A stretch of DNA of 40,544 nt from positions 1 to 40,544 of the forward strand of contig JAFGTC010000300.1 of the NCBI GenBank assembly GCA_016934335.1, written 5' to 3'. Shown piece by piece: positions 7,097 through 15,804 of the stretch (within the stretch, counting starts at the first letter, position 1; every line of letters begins with the position of its first letter). The notes under the pieces were generated by a model. It did not search any database, had not been told where the DNA came from, and saw only the letters and a list, made by a program, of their open reading frames with translations. Position numbers and translations under genes: made by a program. This DNA is from Candidatus Omnitrophota bacterium. Its GTDB lineage: Bacteria > Hinthialibacterota > Hinthialibacteria > Hinthialibacterales > Hinthialibacteraceae.

Positions 7097-10000
7097 ATGC
7101 CAAGACGCGACGACATTAAAAAAGTATTGATAATAGGTTCAGGCCCCATTGTCATCGGCCAGGCTTGCGAATTCGACTATTCGGGAACGCAGGCATGCAA
7201 AGCGCTTCGAGAACAGGGCTATGAAATTGTTTTGGTCAATTCAAACCCAGCCACCATCATGACCGACCCGGAGATGGCGGATGTCACCTATATCGAACCG
7301 CTCGAATTAGAATCCCTAACAAAAATTATTGAGAAAGAGCGGCCGGACGCGCTGCTCCCCAATCTGGGCGGCCAATCAGGATTGAATCTGTCTTCTGAAT
7401 TGCACAAAAGCGGAGTGTTGGACCGTTTTGGCGTCAGAGTGATCGGAGTTCAGGTTGATGCGATCGAGCGGGGGGAGGACCGGATCGCCTTCAAAGAAAC
7501 CATGAATCGCCTGGAAATCGAAATGCCGCGCAGCAAAGCGGTGTTTAACATCGAAGACGCCGAAAAAGCCGCCGCTGAACTGGATTATCCCGTCGTTATT
7601 CGGCCCGCCTATACCATGGGCGGAACCGGAGGCGGCCTTGTTTACAACGTCGAAGAACTGCGCGTGGTCGCCAGCCGCGGTTTGGCCGCCAGTTTAATCC
7701 ACCAGATTCTCATCGAAGAATCCGTCCTGGGATGGGAAGAACTGGAATTGGAAGTCGTGCGCGACGCCAAAAATCAGATGATCACGGTCTGCTTCATCGA
7801 AAATGTCGACGCCATGGGCGTCCATACCGGCGATTCGTACTGCACCGCTCCCATGCTTACCATCGATCCGGAACTGCAAAAGAAACTGCAGGAGTATTCC
7901 TATCGAATCGTGGAGGCCATCCAAGTCATCGGCGGCACCAACATTCAATTCGCCCACGATCCCAAAACTGGACGAGTTGTCGTCATCGAAATCAATCCGA
8001 GAACATCCCGATCGTCGGCCCTGGCCTCCAAAGCGACTGGATTTCCCATCGCTTTAGTCTCATCGAAACTGGCGGCCGGCTTGACCTTGGACGAGATTCC
8101 CTATTGGCGCGAAGGAACCTTGGAAAAATACACGCCTTCCGGCGATTATGTCGTCGTCAAATTTGCGCGGTGGGCGTTCGAGAAATTCAAGGATGCGCAG
8201 GATAAACTGGGCACCCAGATGCGCGCCGTCGGCGAAGTCATGTCGATAGGTAAAAACTACAAAGAATCATTTCAGAAAGCCATTCGCTCTCTTGAAAAAG
8301 GCCGCTATGGTCTGGGTTTCGCAAAAGACTTTAACCAAAAGTCCTTACCCGAATTAATGAAGATGCTTACAGAACCTACCAGCGAGCGGCAATTCATTAT
8401 GTACGAAGCGCTGCGCAAAGGGGCTTCGGTAGATGTACTTTTTGAGAAGACGCATATTAAACCCTGGTTTATCAACCAGATGAAAGAGTTGGTAGAACTG
8501 GAAGAATCGCTGCTGACTTATAAAGGGAAAACGCTTCCTGACGATCTTTTGATTCAAGCCAAAAAAGACGGTTTTGCCGACAAATATCTTTCAAAATTAT
8601 TGGAGATTCCAGAAGATACAATTCGAAAACAACGCATCCAATTGGGGATCGTGGAAGGATGGGAGCCGGTTCCCGTCTCCGGCGTGGAAAACGCCGCCTA
8701 TTATTTCTCCACCTATAACGCCCCCGACAAAACTCAAGCCAGCGATCATAAAAAAGTCATGGTGCTCGGCGGCGGCCCCAACCGCATCGGCCAGGGAATC
8801 GAATTCGATTATTGCTGCGTCCATGCAGCCTTCGCCGCTCGAGACGCCGGATATGAGACGATTATCGTCAACTGCAACCCGGAAACCGTTTCCACCGATT
8901 ACGATACATCTGACAAGCTGTACTTCGAACCGCTGACTGTCGAAGACGTGTTAAGCATTTATGAAAAAGAGAAGCCTGACGGCGTGATTGTCCAGTTCGG
9001 CGGTCAGACGCCCTTGAACATCGCCTCCGAACTCGAGAAAAACGGCGTCCACATCCTCGGAACGACTCCCGCCACCATCGAAATGGCCGAAGACCGCGAT
9101 CTGTTCTGCAAAATGATGGATAAACTGGGCGTTCCCATGCCCGCCGCCGATATGGCTTCCAATCTGGAAGAGGCGCTGGCGGCGGCCAATCGCATCGGCT
9201 ATCCGTTGATGCTTCGCCCATCGTTCGTATTGGGCGGGCGCGGCATGGAGATTATCTACGATGAAGCCATGCTGCGCGAGTATGTCGCCGCGGCCGTCGG
9301 AGTGACGCCGGATCGCCCTATCCTTATTGATAAGTTTTTAGAAAATGCCATCGAAGTGGAGACCGATGCGATATCCGACGGCGAGGAAGTCTTTATCCCG
9401 GCGATCATGGAGCATATCGAGCAGGCCGGGATTCATTCGGGCGATTCGGCCTGCGTCATCCCCACTATCAGCATTCCGGAAAAGCATTTGAAGACGATCG
9501 CCGAATACACTCAAAAAATCGCTCGCGAAATGAAGGTCGTGGGATTGATGAACATGCAGTACGCCATCGCCAACGATGTGGTGTACGTGCTGGAAGCCAA
9601 TCCAAGGGCGTCGCGCACGGTGCCTCTGGTCTCTAAAGTCTGTGCGATTTCGATGGCCCGCATCGCCACCGAGATCATGCTCGGCAAAAAATTATCGGAT
9701 ATGGGATTGAAGCAGAAAAATCTGAAGCACTTCGGCGTCAAGGAAGCGGTTTTTCCGTTTTCCATGTTTCCCGAAGTGGATCCGATTCTGGGGCCGGAAA
9801 TGCGATCGACGGGAGAAGTTCTCGGAATCGCCGATAGTTTCGGGCTGGCGTTTTACAAATCGCAGTCGGGAGCGAAGCAGACGCTGCCCTCCGACGGCGC
9901 GGTATTGATGAGCCTGTCTGAAAAAAATCACCCGATGGTTCTGCAAGCGGCCAAGAAATTCGCCGATCTGGGCTTCGTCATCAAAGCCACCCAGGGAACC

Positions 10001-10300
10001 CATCAGTACTTAACGGAAAACGGGATCAAATCCGAAGCGATATTCAAACTCCACGAAGGCCGTCCCAACATCGTGGACGGCATCAAAAACAATGAAATAC
10101 AACTGGTTATCAACACGCCGATCGGGCGGTTGAGCCAGCATGACGATTCCTATATCCGGAAAACGGCGGTGAAATACAAAGTACCGTACATCACAACACT
10201 GGCGGGAGCTTTGGCGGCGGCGGAGGGCGTAGCGGCGCGGCGCATCAGCGGAGGCGAAGTAAAATCGCTGCAGGAATATCATGGGGAGCTGGAAAGCTGA
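7097..10300 (+). CDS. carB: Carbamoyl-phosphate synthase large subunit
   Basis: CarB makes carbamoyl phosphate from bicarbonate, ammonia and two ATP for pyrimidine and arginine synthesis. The 1067-aa product has the full two-fold layout. The first half begins KKVLIIGSGPIVIGQACEFDYSG and has ATP-grasp elements such as GGTGGGLVYN and EINPRTSRSSALASKATG. The second half repeats this with KKVMVLGGGPNRIGQG, GGRGMEIIYDE and EANPRASRTVPLVSK. A C-terminal MGS-like allosteric domain covers about the last 130 residues. The small glutaminase subunit gene carA is not in this window. AAGGAAGG is the ribosome site and a clear terminator follows the stop. Confidence 0.97.
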   Translation: MPRRDDIKKVLIIGSGPIVIGQACEFDYSGTQACKALREQGYEIVLVNSNPATIMTDPEMADVTYIEPLELESLTKIIEKERPDALLPNLGGQSGLNLSSELHKSGVLDRFGVRVIGVQVDAIERGEDRIAFKETMNRLEIEMPRSKAVFNIEDAEKAAAELDYPVVIRPAYTMGGTGGGLVYNVEELRVVASRGLAASLIHQILIEESVLGWEELELEVVRDAKNQMITVCFIENVDAMGVHTGDSYCTAPMLTIDPELQKKLQEYSYRIVEAIQVIGGTNIQFAHDPKTGRVVVIEINPRTSRSSALASKATGFPIALVSSKLAAGLTLDEIPYWREGTLEKYTPSGDYVVVKFARWAFEKFKDAQDKLGTQMRAVGEVMSIGKNYKESFQKAIRSLEKGRYGLGFAKDFNQKSLPELMKMLTEPTSERQFIMYEALRKGASVDVLFEKTHIKPWFINQMKELVELEESLLTYKGKTLPDDLLIQAKKDGFADKYLSKLLEIPEDTIRKQRIQLGIVEGWEPVPVSGVENAAYYFSTYNAPDKTQASDHKKVMVLGGGPNRIGQGIEFDYCCVHAAFAARDAGYETIIVNCNPETVSTDYDTSDKLYFEPLTVEDVLSIYEKEKPDGVIVQFGGQTPLNIASELEKNGVHILGTTPATIEMAEDRDLFCKMMDKLGVPMPAADMASNLEEALAAANRIGYPLMLRPSFVLGGRGMEIIYDEAMLREYVAAAVGVTPDRPILIDKFLENAIEVETDAISDGEEVFIPAIMEHIEQAGIHSGDSACVIPTISIPEKHLKTIAEYTQKIAREMKVVGLMNMQYAIANDVVYVLEANPRASRTVPLVSKVCAISMARIATEIMLGKKLSDMGLKQKNLKHFGVKEAVFPFSMFPEVDPILGPEMRSTGEVLGIADSFGLAFYKSQSGAKQTLPSDGAVLMSLSEKNHPMVLQAAKKFADLGFVIKATQGTHQYLTENGIKSEAIFKLHEGRPNIVDGIKNNEIQLVINTPIGRLSQHDDSYIRKTAVKYKVPYITTLAGALAAAEGVAARRISGGEVKSLQEYHGELES

Positions 10301-10330
10301 ACGCTGTTGCAAGACTTAACCTAACTAATG

Positions 10331-10363
10331 GCGGGCTATATTATCGATAGCCCGCTTTATTTA
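10331..10363 (+). terminator. Intrinsic terminator of carB
   Basis: GCGGGCTAT (10331-10339) pairs perfectly with ATAGCCCGC (10347-10355) around a 7-nt loop and is followed by TTTATTTAT. Confidence 0.8.
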
Positions 10364-10412
10364 TCCATAGATTAGATGCCGTTAAACTATTTATGTAATA
10401 CGAGGTCTTCCT

Positions 10413-10724
10413 ATGTGGTTATTCACAAGTCAGTCGTTTCTATCCATCGTCGTCGATAAAAACAATCCGGAACGCCGCCTGGTGCGCGCACGCCGCCGCG
10501 GAGACATCGAAAAACTCTTTCCCAATGCGCAGGTCTTTGAAGATCCCTCGGCGGATTATCGCTATCGAGCCTTTGTTTCCGTTGAAGAATTAATCGAAAT
10601 GACGACTGATTATATTCGCGGCATGCACTATGCGAATTTCAAAAATTCGATTCCAGCCGGTGAAAACGATTACCACAACGCCTGCTTCGATGTCTGGTCG
10701 GTCATGCGAAAATTACAAGAGTGA
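10413..10724 (+). CDS. Conserved hypothetical protein (103 aa)
   Basis: This is a small soluble protein starting MWLFTSQSFLSIVVDK, a start I recall from a widespread uncharacterised bacterial family (MWhFT-x-hFhShV). Other conserved-looking stretches are VRARRRGDIEKLFP (about residues 24-37), YRYRAFVSVEEL and a C-terminal NFKNSI...YHNACFDVWSVM. It has no signal peptide or membrane segment. It lies between the carB terminator and the membrane protein gene, with its own ribosome site (GAGG just before the ATG). No function is established that I can name; the family resemblance is from memory. Confidence 0.7.
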   Translation: MWLFTSQSFLSIVVDKNNPERRLVRARRRGDIEKLFPNAQVFEDPSADYRYRAFVSVEELIEMTTDYIRGMHYANFKNSIPAGENDYHNACFDVWSVMRKLQE

Positions 10725-10802
10725 AGGAACGAATATCGAATAGGGATTCAAGAAATATAAACTAGTCAACTTGCGCGGCATGCGGTAAGATGGTTTCTCT
10801 TA

Positions 10803-10829
10803 CCGGGCCCTTTATAGACGAAGGCCCGG
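10803..10829. other. GC-rich hairpin between genes
   Basis: CCGGGCC(C)TT and AAGGCCCGG form a stem of about 9 bp with one bulge. No T-tract follows on the plus strand, so it may be a processing or mRNA-stability element rather than a terminator. Confidence 0.35.
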
Positions 10830-10882
10830 GCGATTTCCAATTCGCAGCGAAGCTGCAGCGCTGTGCGGAGAATGAGGATTCC

Positions 10883-12346
10883 ATGCTGACGTCCCATCGC
10901 GATCAAGTTGATTCAAGCCAGTCAATTCACTGGATTGCGCCTGTTCTGTGCGCCGCCATGGCGGGCGGCATGGCATGGGGCATACGCGGCCAATACGGTC
11001 ATGAAACCGGCGCGATGATCGCCGGCCTGCTGGTCAGTTTGACGCTGATCTTTCTGCTTTGCCCCAGAGCGCCGCAATTAACCCTGGCTCGCGCGGCGGC
11101 TTTGGGCGCAGTCGCCATGGGATTCGGCGGCTCTATGACCTACGGGCAGACGGTCGGCTTGACCCACGATGCAGCGCTCACTGGTAACTGGGAGGCGCTT
11201 CGCTGGGGGATGATCGGCTTATCCATCAAGGGCGGCGTTTGGATCGGCTTCGCCGGCGTCTTTCTGGGCATGGGATTGGGGGGCGTTCGCTACCGATTCC
11301 GCGAGACGCTGCTTCTCATGATCGGCCTGATCGGCGCTTACTTTGCCGGCGTTTATCTGTTGAATTCGCCTTACGATCCCGCCGGCAAGTCGCTTCCCGC
11401 GATTTACTTTTCCGCCGACTGGCATTGGACGCCGGTCGCCGATTTGAAGCCGCGGCGCGAGTGTTGGGGCGGATTATGGTTCGCCTTGATCGCGGCGATC
11501 GTCTATAGCGGATTCCTTCGAAAAGACCGGCTGGCGCGAAACCTCGCTTTGTGGGGAATCCTGGGCGGCGCCGTGGGCTTCCCGCTGGGACAAAGCCTGC
11601 AAGCCTACCATGCCTGGAATCCCGACGTGTTCCGGCAGGGATTATGGGCGACTCTCGATCCTCATATGAATTGGTGGAACATGATGGAGACCACCTACGG
11701 CGCAGTGATGGGCGCCTCGCTGGGCTTCGGCCTTTGGCTGAATCGAGAACATATCCGACCTTGCTCCCAAACTGAAGAAGTCGATCTGCCATGCGCGGCG
11801 GAATGGATATTGCTGGCGATTCATATCGGTCTGCTGGCGGCGGTCGAATTTCTATCCATCCCATTTGTCGACGCCGTATACGATCTGGGGCTCATGATGG
11901 GGATCATCCCCATGGCCGCCATTGTCGGAGGGCGCTGGTGGCCGTATCTTGTCGTCTTTCCCGTCACGCTGATTCCCATTGCGGGGAAAACGGTTCGGCA
12001 GCTGGTTTACAATGAAGCGGCGATCGCGCCGGCGGCCGGCTGGCTGATTTATTTGATCATCCCTTTGTTCATCGCCGCCGCCGCCGCTGTTTGGTTCGGG
12101 CGGCGGCCGTCGCCCGGCGCACGAATTGGAACTTTCCCCCGTTGCGCCCTTCTTTTGAACGCCTGGATGTATTTTCTTTTGAATTACGCTTTCTTCCGAT
12201 TCCCCTGGCCATGGGCCGATTGGACCGGGCGCACGCCCAATGGAATCATTTTCACGATTTGCGTTTTGGGATTAACGGCGGCTGTTTTATGGCGGTGGAA
12301 TCTCGAACCGCCTCCCGGCGGGGAGGATGAAACAATCAAAGTTTGA
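10883..12346 (+). CDS. Polytopic membrane protein of unknown function
   Basis: This 487-aa protein has about 13 hydrophobic helices. The first helix region carries GGMAWGIRGQYGHETGAMIAG, and later glycine-rich repeats of the same kind occur (GFGGSMTYGQTVG, WGILGGAVGFPLGQ, TTYGAVMGASLGFG). These similar Gly-rich pieces suggest an internally repeated transporter- or channel-like fold, but I cannot assign a family or substrate. Charged, Trp-rich loops lie between them (YFSADWHWTP, LDPHMNWWNMME). The ATG at 10883 is preferred to an in-frame ATG at 10790 because GAGGA lies just upstream and the longer form adds an unlikely polar tail covering a hairpin. It could form a unit with the small gene upstream; the asparagine-synthetase-like gene downstream appears to have its own promoter. 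Confidence 0.7.
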   Translation: MLTSHRDQVDSSQSIHWIAPVLCAAMAGGMAWGIRGQYGHETGAMIAGLLVSLTLIFLLCPRAPQLTLARAAALGAVAMGFGGSMTYGQTVGLTHDAALTGNWEALRWGMIGLSIKGGVWIGFAGVFLGMGLGGVRYRFRETLLLMIGLIGAYFAGVYLLNSPYDPAGKSLPAIYFSADWHWTPVADLKPRRECWGGLWFALIAAIVYSGFLRKDRLARNLALWGILGGAVGFPLGQSLQAYHAWNPDVFRQGLWATLDPHMNWWNMMETTYGAVMGASLGFGLWLNREHIRPCSQTEEVDLPCAAEWILLAIHIGLLAAVEFLSIPFVDAVYDLGLMMGIIPMAAIVGGRWWPYLVVFPVTLIPIAGKTVRQLVYNEAAIAPAAGWLIYLIIPLFIAAAAAVWFGRRPSPGARIGTFPRCALLLNAWMYFLLNYAFFRFPWPWADWTGRTPNGIIFTICVLGLTAAVLWRWNLEPPPGGEDETIKV

Positions 12347-12379
12347 GACATGAATCGTGATTTGCGTATGAAAAAACAA

Positions 12380-12472
12380 GCGGGGAGCGACAGCGCTTCA
12401 CTGCCGGAGTAATCTCACCCCACTCCCCGCCATCCACTCCCCACTATCCCTTATCCACTTCCCACTATCCCT
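12380..12472. repeat. Intergenic hairpin plus GGATAGTGG-type tract (copy B)
   Basis: GCGGGGAG (12380-12387) faces CTCCCCGC (12423-12430). The adjoining 12431-12472, read on the minus strand, repeats GGATAGTGGG and AGTGGATAAGGG units. It has the same order and orientation as copy A near 3.8 kb and shares TAAGGGATAGTGG with it. Confidence 0.5.
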
Positions 12473-12483
12473 GCAAGCCGTCA

Positions 12484-12513
12484 TTGACAGAAAGATATGA
12501 GTTATTGGATAAT
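12484..12513 (+). promoter_or_regulatory. Candidate promoter of the asparagine-synthetase-like gene
   Basis: TTGACA (12484-12489) and GATAAT (12508-12513) are separated by 18 nt. The predicted start is about 65 nt before ATG 12587, which has GAGGA as its ribosome site. Confidence 0.5.
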
Positions 12514-12586
12514 AGGCCGCTTTAAACAAAAAATGCATGATCTCAATTTTTTCTCCATCATCTTATAATTAATAGAGGATAGATCC

Positions 12587-14347
12587 ATGCACCTATTCTT
12601 AATCCGCCTTAGCAAAGATCATCTTTTGGAGGAACATCAACGCAGTCAATTGTTGAAGCAAGCCAATCAATACGCTGCGGATTTTTTCCCTTCCTGGACA
12701 AACCATAAAACCTGTTCGCGGGATTTCGATCAGATCCAATTTTTTTCATGGCATTCCGATCCATCCTTCTCAAATCGGATATACAACATTTATGACGAAC
12801 AAAAGGAAGAACTCACAGGCTATGTTGGAGCGCCGATCGGAAAGGGCGCGTCCATCGATTTTCGAACAGCCACGGCGTTTGATGCGGTAAAGCCGAATGA
12901 GTTGATGGGGCAGTTCGCTTATTTCAAGATAGGAGATCGGCGACTGCGGCTGTACGGCGACAATGTAGGATTCCACTGCATTTTTTATTATCATAACCAG
13001 GAAGAAAACGCCTGGTATGTCGGCAATTCGATCAAACTTCTGAAACTTACTAAAACGCGAAAACCCAATTTGGATTTTTTTGTGGAATTGTACGTTTTAG
13101 GCGGCGAAAATTGGGGCAATCACACGGAAGATCTGGACATTCGCCAGTTGGGCGAATATGGTGCGATTGAATATTCGGAGGGGAAATTCTCCATCGATTC
13201 CTGGCATGATTATCGCGGCGTCATCGAGTCGCATAAATATGGATCGACGGAAGACTATTTGAAGCAGGCGGCGGAGCGATACGCTCAAGCCGCCGACTAC
13301 ATTGAAAAATATCATCGCTGCATCATCGGTCTTTCGGGGGGATTCGACTCGCGCCTTGTGCTGTCGATGTTCAAAGGTCGAAGCCTTGACGACTGCGCCT
13401 GCTTCACATTTCAAGCCGGTCATGGCAGGCGGGAAATGCGCTTGTCGCAGAAACTGGCGCGCTATCACGGACTGCCTTTTCATTTCATTCAATTCGATTA
13501 TTCCGATCTGCCTTCCCTGGAGGCGCTGACTGATGAATCCAAACGCATTGGATGGGAATACCGGCCGTATACAAACGCCGTTACGCACACCATTCTTTCC
13601 AAATGCCAATTTATGTATACAAAAAATCTGGCTTTTCAACCCAGCGGAACCTGCGGAGACGTAGGTACGGCTCGATACGCCGGGGCTCGACCGACGGTTC
13701 AGGAACTGCTCGACTGGCGGGTCAACCGAAAAGCGCTGAACCCCGATTATCATAGCGAATTCATACAAAAAGAGCATCAGTTTTTATCCGATCGATTCGG
13801 CGATTTCAAGGACGATATCGCCGATTCGTATTTCTTTTTTGAAAATCCGCAATCCACCAAATTCTCTTATACGGTTTATCAACAGAAAGATCTCGACCTG
13901 TTCCCCGCCCTGATTTCGACGGAATTTATGAATCTGTGCTTCTCCATGCCGCCGGAGCGGCGTTTTCGAGAAGCGCCGGGATCTCCGCATCACTTGCTGC
14001 TGGATGCATTCACCCAGGGTGAGTATCCGAAATATGGATTCGACAAACATCCTCACTGGGAATCCGGCAATTGGGTGAAAGCCATGTATAAGTTGGACGA
14101 CTTGAAAAAACGCGCGCTGCGAAAGTTTTTCCACCGGGCCGATTATTTCACCAACCTGCGAATGCGATATATGGAGGATCATCGAGACTGGATCATCGCG
14201 GCGGTGCAAAAGCATAAAGACTCCGAATTCATGAGCCGGATTAACGCGCAGTGGATCAAGGACTGCTGCGACGATAAAAATGAGATGATCAATCATTACA
14301 AAGAGTTAACTCTGCTCGTTCCTATATTGATTTATCTTTATGAATAG
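12587..14347 (+). CDS. Asparagine-synthetase-like ATP-dependent amide ligase
   Basis: This 586-aa protein belongs to the asparagine synthase superfamily. The C-terminal PP-loop ATP-pyrophosphatase domain carries the nucleotide motif SGGFDSR (250-256). Such domains adenylate a carboxylate and form an amide. The N-terminal part (about 1-230) looks like the Ntn-hydrolase half, but the protein begins MHLFLIRL: the catalytic Cys2 of glutamine-hydrolysing enzymes is absent. This resembles specialised members such as beta-lactam synthetase or lasso-peptide cyclase, or proteins in polysaccharide clusters. No precursor peptide, leader peptidase or RRE protein is nearby, so lasso-peptide synthesis is unlikely. 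The substrate is unknown. Its stop lies 37 nt before the start of the following oxidoreductase gene. Confidence 0.75.
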   Translation: MHLFLIRLSKDHLLEEHQRSQLLKQANQYAADFFPSWTNHKTCSRDFDQIQFFSWHSDPSFSNRIYNIYDEQKEELTGYVGAPIGKGASIDFRTATAFDAVKPNELMGQFAYFKIGDRRLRLYGDNVGFHCIFYYHNQEENAWYVGNSIKLLKLTKTRKPNLDFFVELYVLGGENWGNHTEDLDIRQLGEYGAIEYSEGKFSIDSWHDYRGVIESHKYGSTEDYLKQAAERYAQAADYIEKYHRCIIGLSGGFDSRLVLSMFKGRSLDDCACFTFQAGHGRREMRLSQKLARYHGLPFHFIQFDYSDLPSLEALTDESKRIGWEYRPYTNAVTHTILSKCQFMYTKNLAFQPSGTCGDVGTARYAGARPTVQELLDWRVNRKALNPDYHSEFIQKEHQFLSDRFGDFKDDIADSYFFFENPQSTKFSYTVYQQKDLDLFPALISTEFMNLCFSMPPERRFREAPGSPHHLLLDAFTQGEYPKYGFDKHPHWESGNWVKAMYKLDDLKKRALRKFFHRADYFTNLRMRYMEDHRDWIIAAVQKHKDSEFMSRINAQWIKDCCDDKNEMINHYKELTLLVPILIYLYE

Positions 14348-14384
14348 AATGAGAAGCAACACTATGGATGAAAGGATGAAAGTC

Positions 14385-15617
14385 ATGAATCAGAAACAGA
14401 CCGTCAACCGACGACGATTTTTAGAACGCTCCACCGCCGGCATGGCCCTGGCGGCGGCGCCCATGATCGTCTCGCGCAATGTTTTGGGCGCCAATGACAA
14501 GATCACCATGGGATTGATCGGAGCGGGAGGGCGCGGGCGAGGCGTTATGCACGATCTCGTCAAACAAGGCGCCGACTTTATCGCGATCAGTGAAATTTTC
14601 GCGCCGGCGGCTCAGCAAGCGCTGGATGTTCTTGAGGAAGGCGTCAAGAATCATCACGACTATCGCGCTTTATTGGATCGAAGCGACATTGACGCCGTGC
14701 TGATCGCCACCCCCGAGCATCAACACTGCGTCCAATTGATCGACGCCGTGCAGGCCGGAAAAGACGTCTATTGCGAGAAGCCGATGTCCAACACCATTGA
14801 AGAAGGCTACCGGACCGTGCAGAAAGTGCGGGAGACGGATCGGATCGTGCAAATCGGCATGCAGCGCCGCAGTTCCGAAACGGTCATGAAAACCAAAAAA
14901 CTGATCGAAGACGAGATCATCGGGCAGATTTACATGGTCAAGGCCTGGTGGAATTGGAGCCTCTCGCATAAACTCAACAACTCTCCTCTTCAGAGCGAGC
15001 TCGATTGGAACTCCTTCTGCCATCCCAAAAAGAATATTCGCTTCGAGCCCATGAAATATCGGGAATGGCGCTATTTCTGGCCGTTTTCAGGCGGCAACTG
15101 CACGGATCAGGGCACCCATTTAATGGATGTGGTTCAATGGTTCATGAACAGCGATCCGCCGCAGGCGGCTGAATGCTTCGGGGGCGTCTATGAAATGACC
15201 GGGGCGGAGACGCCGGACATCTTCAGCGCGATCTACGATTATGGTTCGTTTATGGCGTCCTGGACGCTCAATTATACGAATAAATATCAGAGCGGCTGGA
15301 TGATTCAGTTCCAAGGCCGAAAAGGGACGATCATGATCAACGATTCCGGCGCGAAGGTGTATGTCGATCCCTGGGATGAAGACACGCCGCCGGATTATTC
15401 CATGTCCTACGACGCCAAGCCGGAGATCGAAATCGCGGGCGGCATTCCCACCTCTCCGCACACGCAGAATTTCTTGGATTGCGTCAAATCGCGCAAAGAG
15501 CCGAACGCGCCGGTTGAAGTGGGGCATTCGGCGGTCTGCGGTCCGCATTTAGCCAACGTAGCCTGGCATAAAAAAGAACGCGCCTATCTGCGCAGCGATC
15601 TGTCCGGCGCTTATTAA
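14385..15617 (+). CDS. Tat-exported Gfo/Idh/MocA oxidoreductase
   Basis: This is a predicted NAD(P)-dependent sugar or inositol oxidoreductase of 410 aa. The Tat leader reads NRRRFLERSTAGMALAAAP (8-26). The Rossmann motif GLIGAGGRGRG lies at about 43-53 and the catalytic-site pattern CEKPMS at 130-135. The C-terminal alpha/beta domain contains GGNCTDQGTHLMDVVQW, with the usual conserved histidine region. Tat export implies cofactor loading before transport, as known for glucose-fructose oxidoreductase and secreted planctomycete-type members. ATG 14385 is chosen for its AAAGG at a proper distance; earlier in-frame ATGs back to 14340 would overlap the upstream gene. Substrate unknown. Confidence 0.85.
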   Translation: MNQKQTVNRRRFLERSTAGMALAAAPMIVSRNVLGANDKITMGLIGAGGRGRGVMHDLVKQGADFIAISEIFAPAAQQALDVLEEGVKNHHDYRALLDRSDIDAVLIATPEHQHCVQLIDAVQAGKDVYCEKPMSNTIEEGYRTVQKVRETDRIVQIGMQRRSSETVMKTKKLIEDEIIGQIYMVKAWWNWSLSHKLNNSPLQSELDWNSFCHPKKNIRFEPMKYREWRYFWPFSGGNCTDQGTHLMDVVQWFMNSDPPQAAECFGGVYEMTGAETPDIFSAIYDYGSFMASWTLNYTNKYQSGWMIQFQGRKGTIMINDSGAKVYVDPWDEDTPPDYSMSYDAKPEIEIAGGIPTSPHTQNFLDCVKSRKEPNAPVEVGHSAVCGPHLANVAWHKKERAYLRSDLSGAY

Positions 15618-15665
15618 AAGAAAAACGCCCCGATTCCAGGCGATAAGAAGACAGAATCTGTTACA

Positions 15666-15700
15666 GGGGGCGGGCTGAAAGCGCTGCTGCGCCCGCCCCC
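15666..15700. terminator. Perfect GC hairpin between convergent genes (copy C)
   Basis: GGGGGCGGGC (15666-15675) pairs perfectly with GCCCGCCCCC (15691-15700) around a 15-nt loop. The plus-strand tail is TTCATTT. It could end the oxidoreductase transcript. Its arm GGGGCGGGCTGAAAGCG is identical to the one at 3787-3803. Confidence 0.5.
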
Positions 15701-15804
15701 TTCATTTCCTCGTTCTAATTCATCATCTTCCAGATCTCGCAGCCCGAATCGACGCCGCTTAAGGTTTGTGGAGCGCCGCTATTCAGGTTTTACCATCTGC
15801 AGAC

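Noticed and set aside
12347..14347. Lasso-peptide or beta-lactam-like biosynthetic cluster around the asparagine-synthetase-like gene
   Set aside because: No precursor peptide, leader-binding domain or leader peptidase gene is present within several kb.
15705..15780. Protein-like stretch SGVDSGCEIWKMMN on the minus strand downstream of the giant gene
   Set aside because: A stop codon interrupts it just upstream and it has no start; too short to call a gene remnant.
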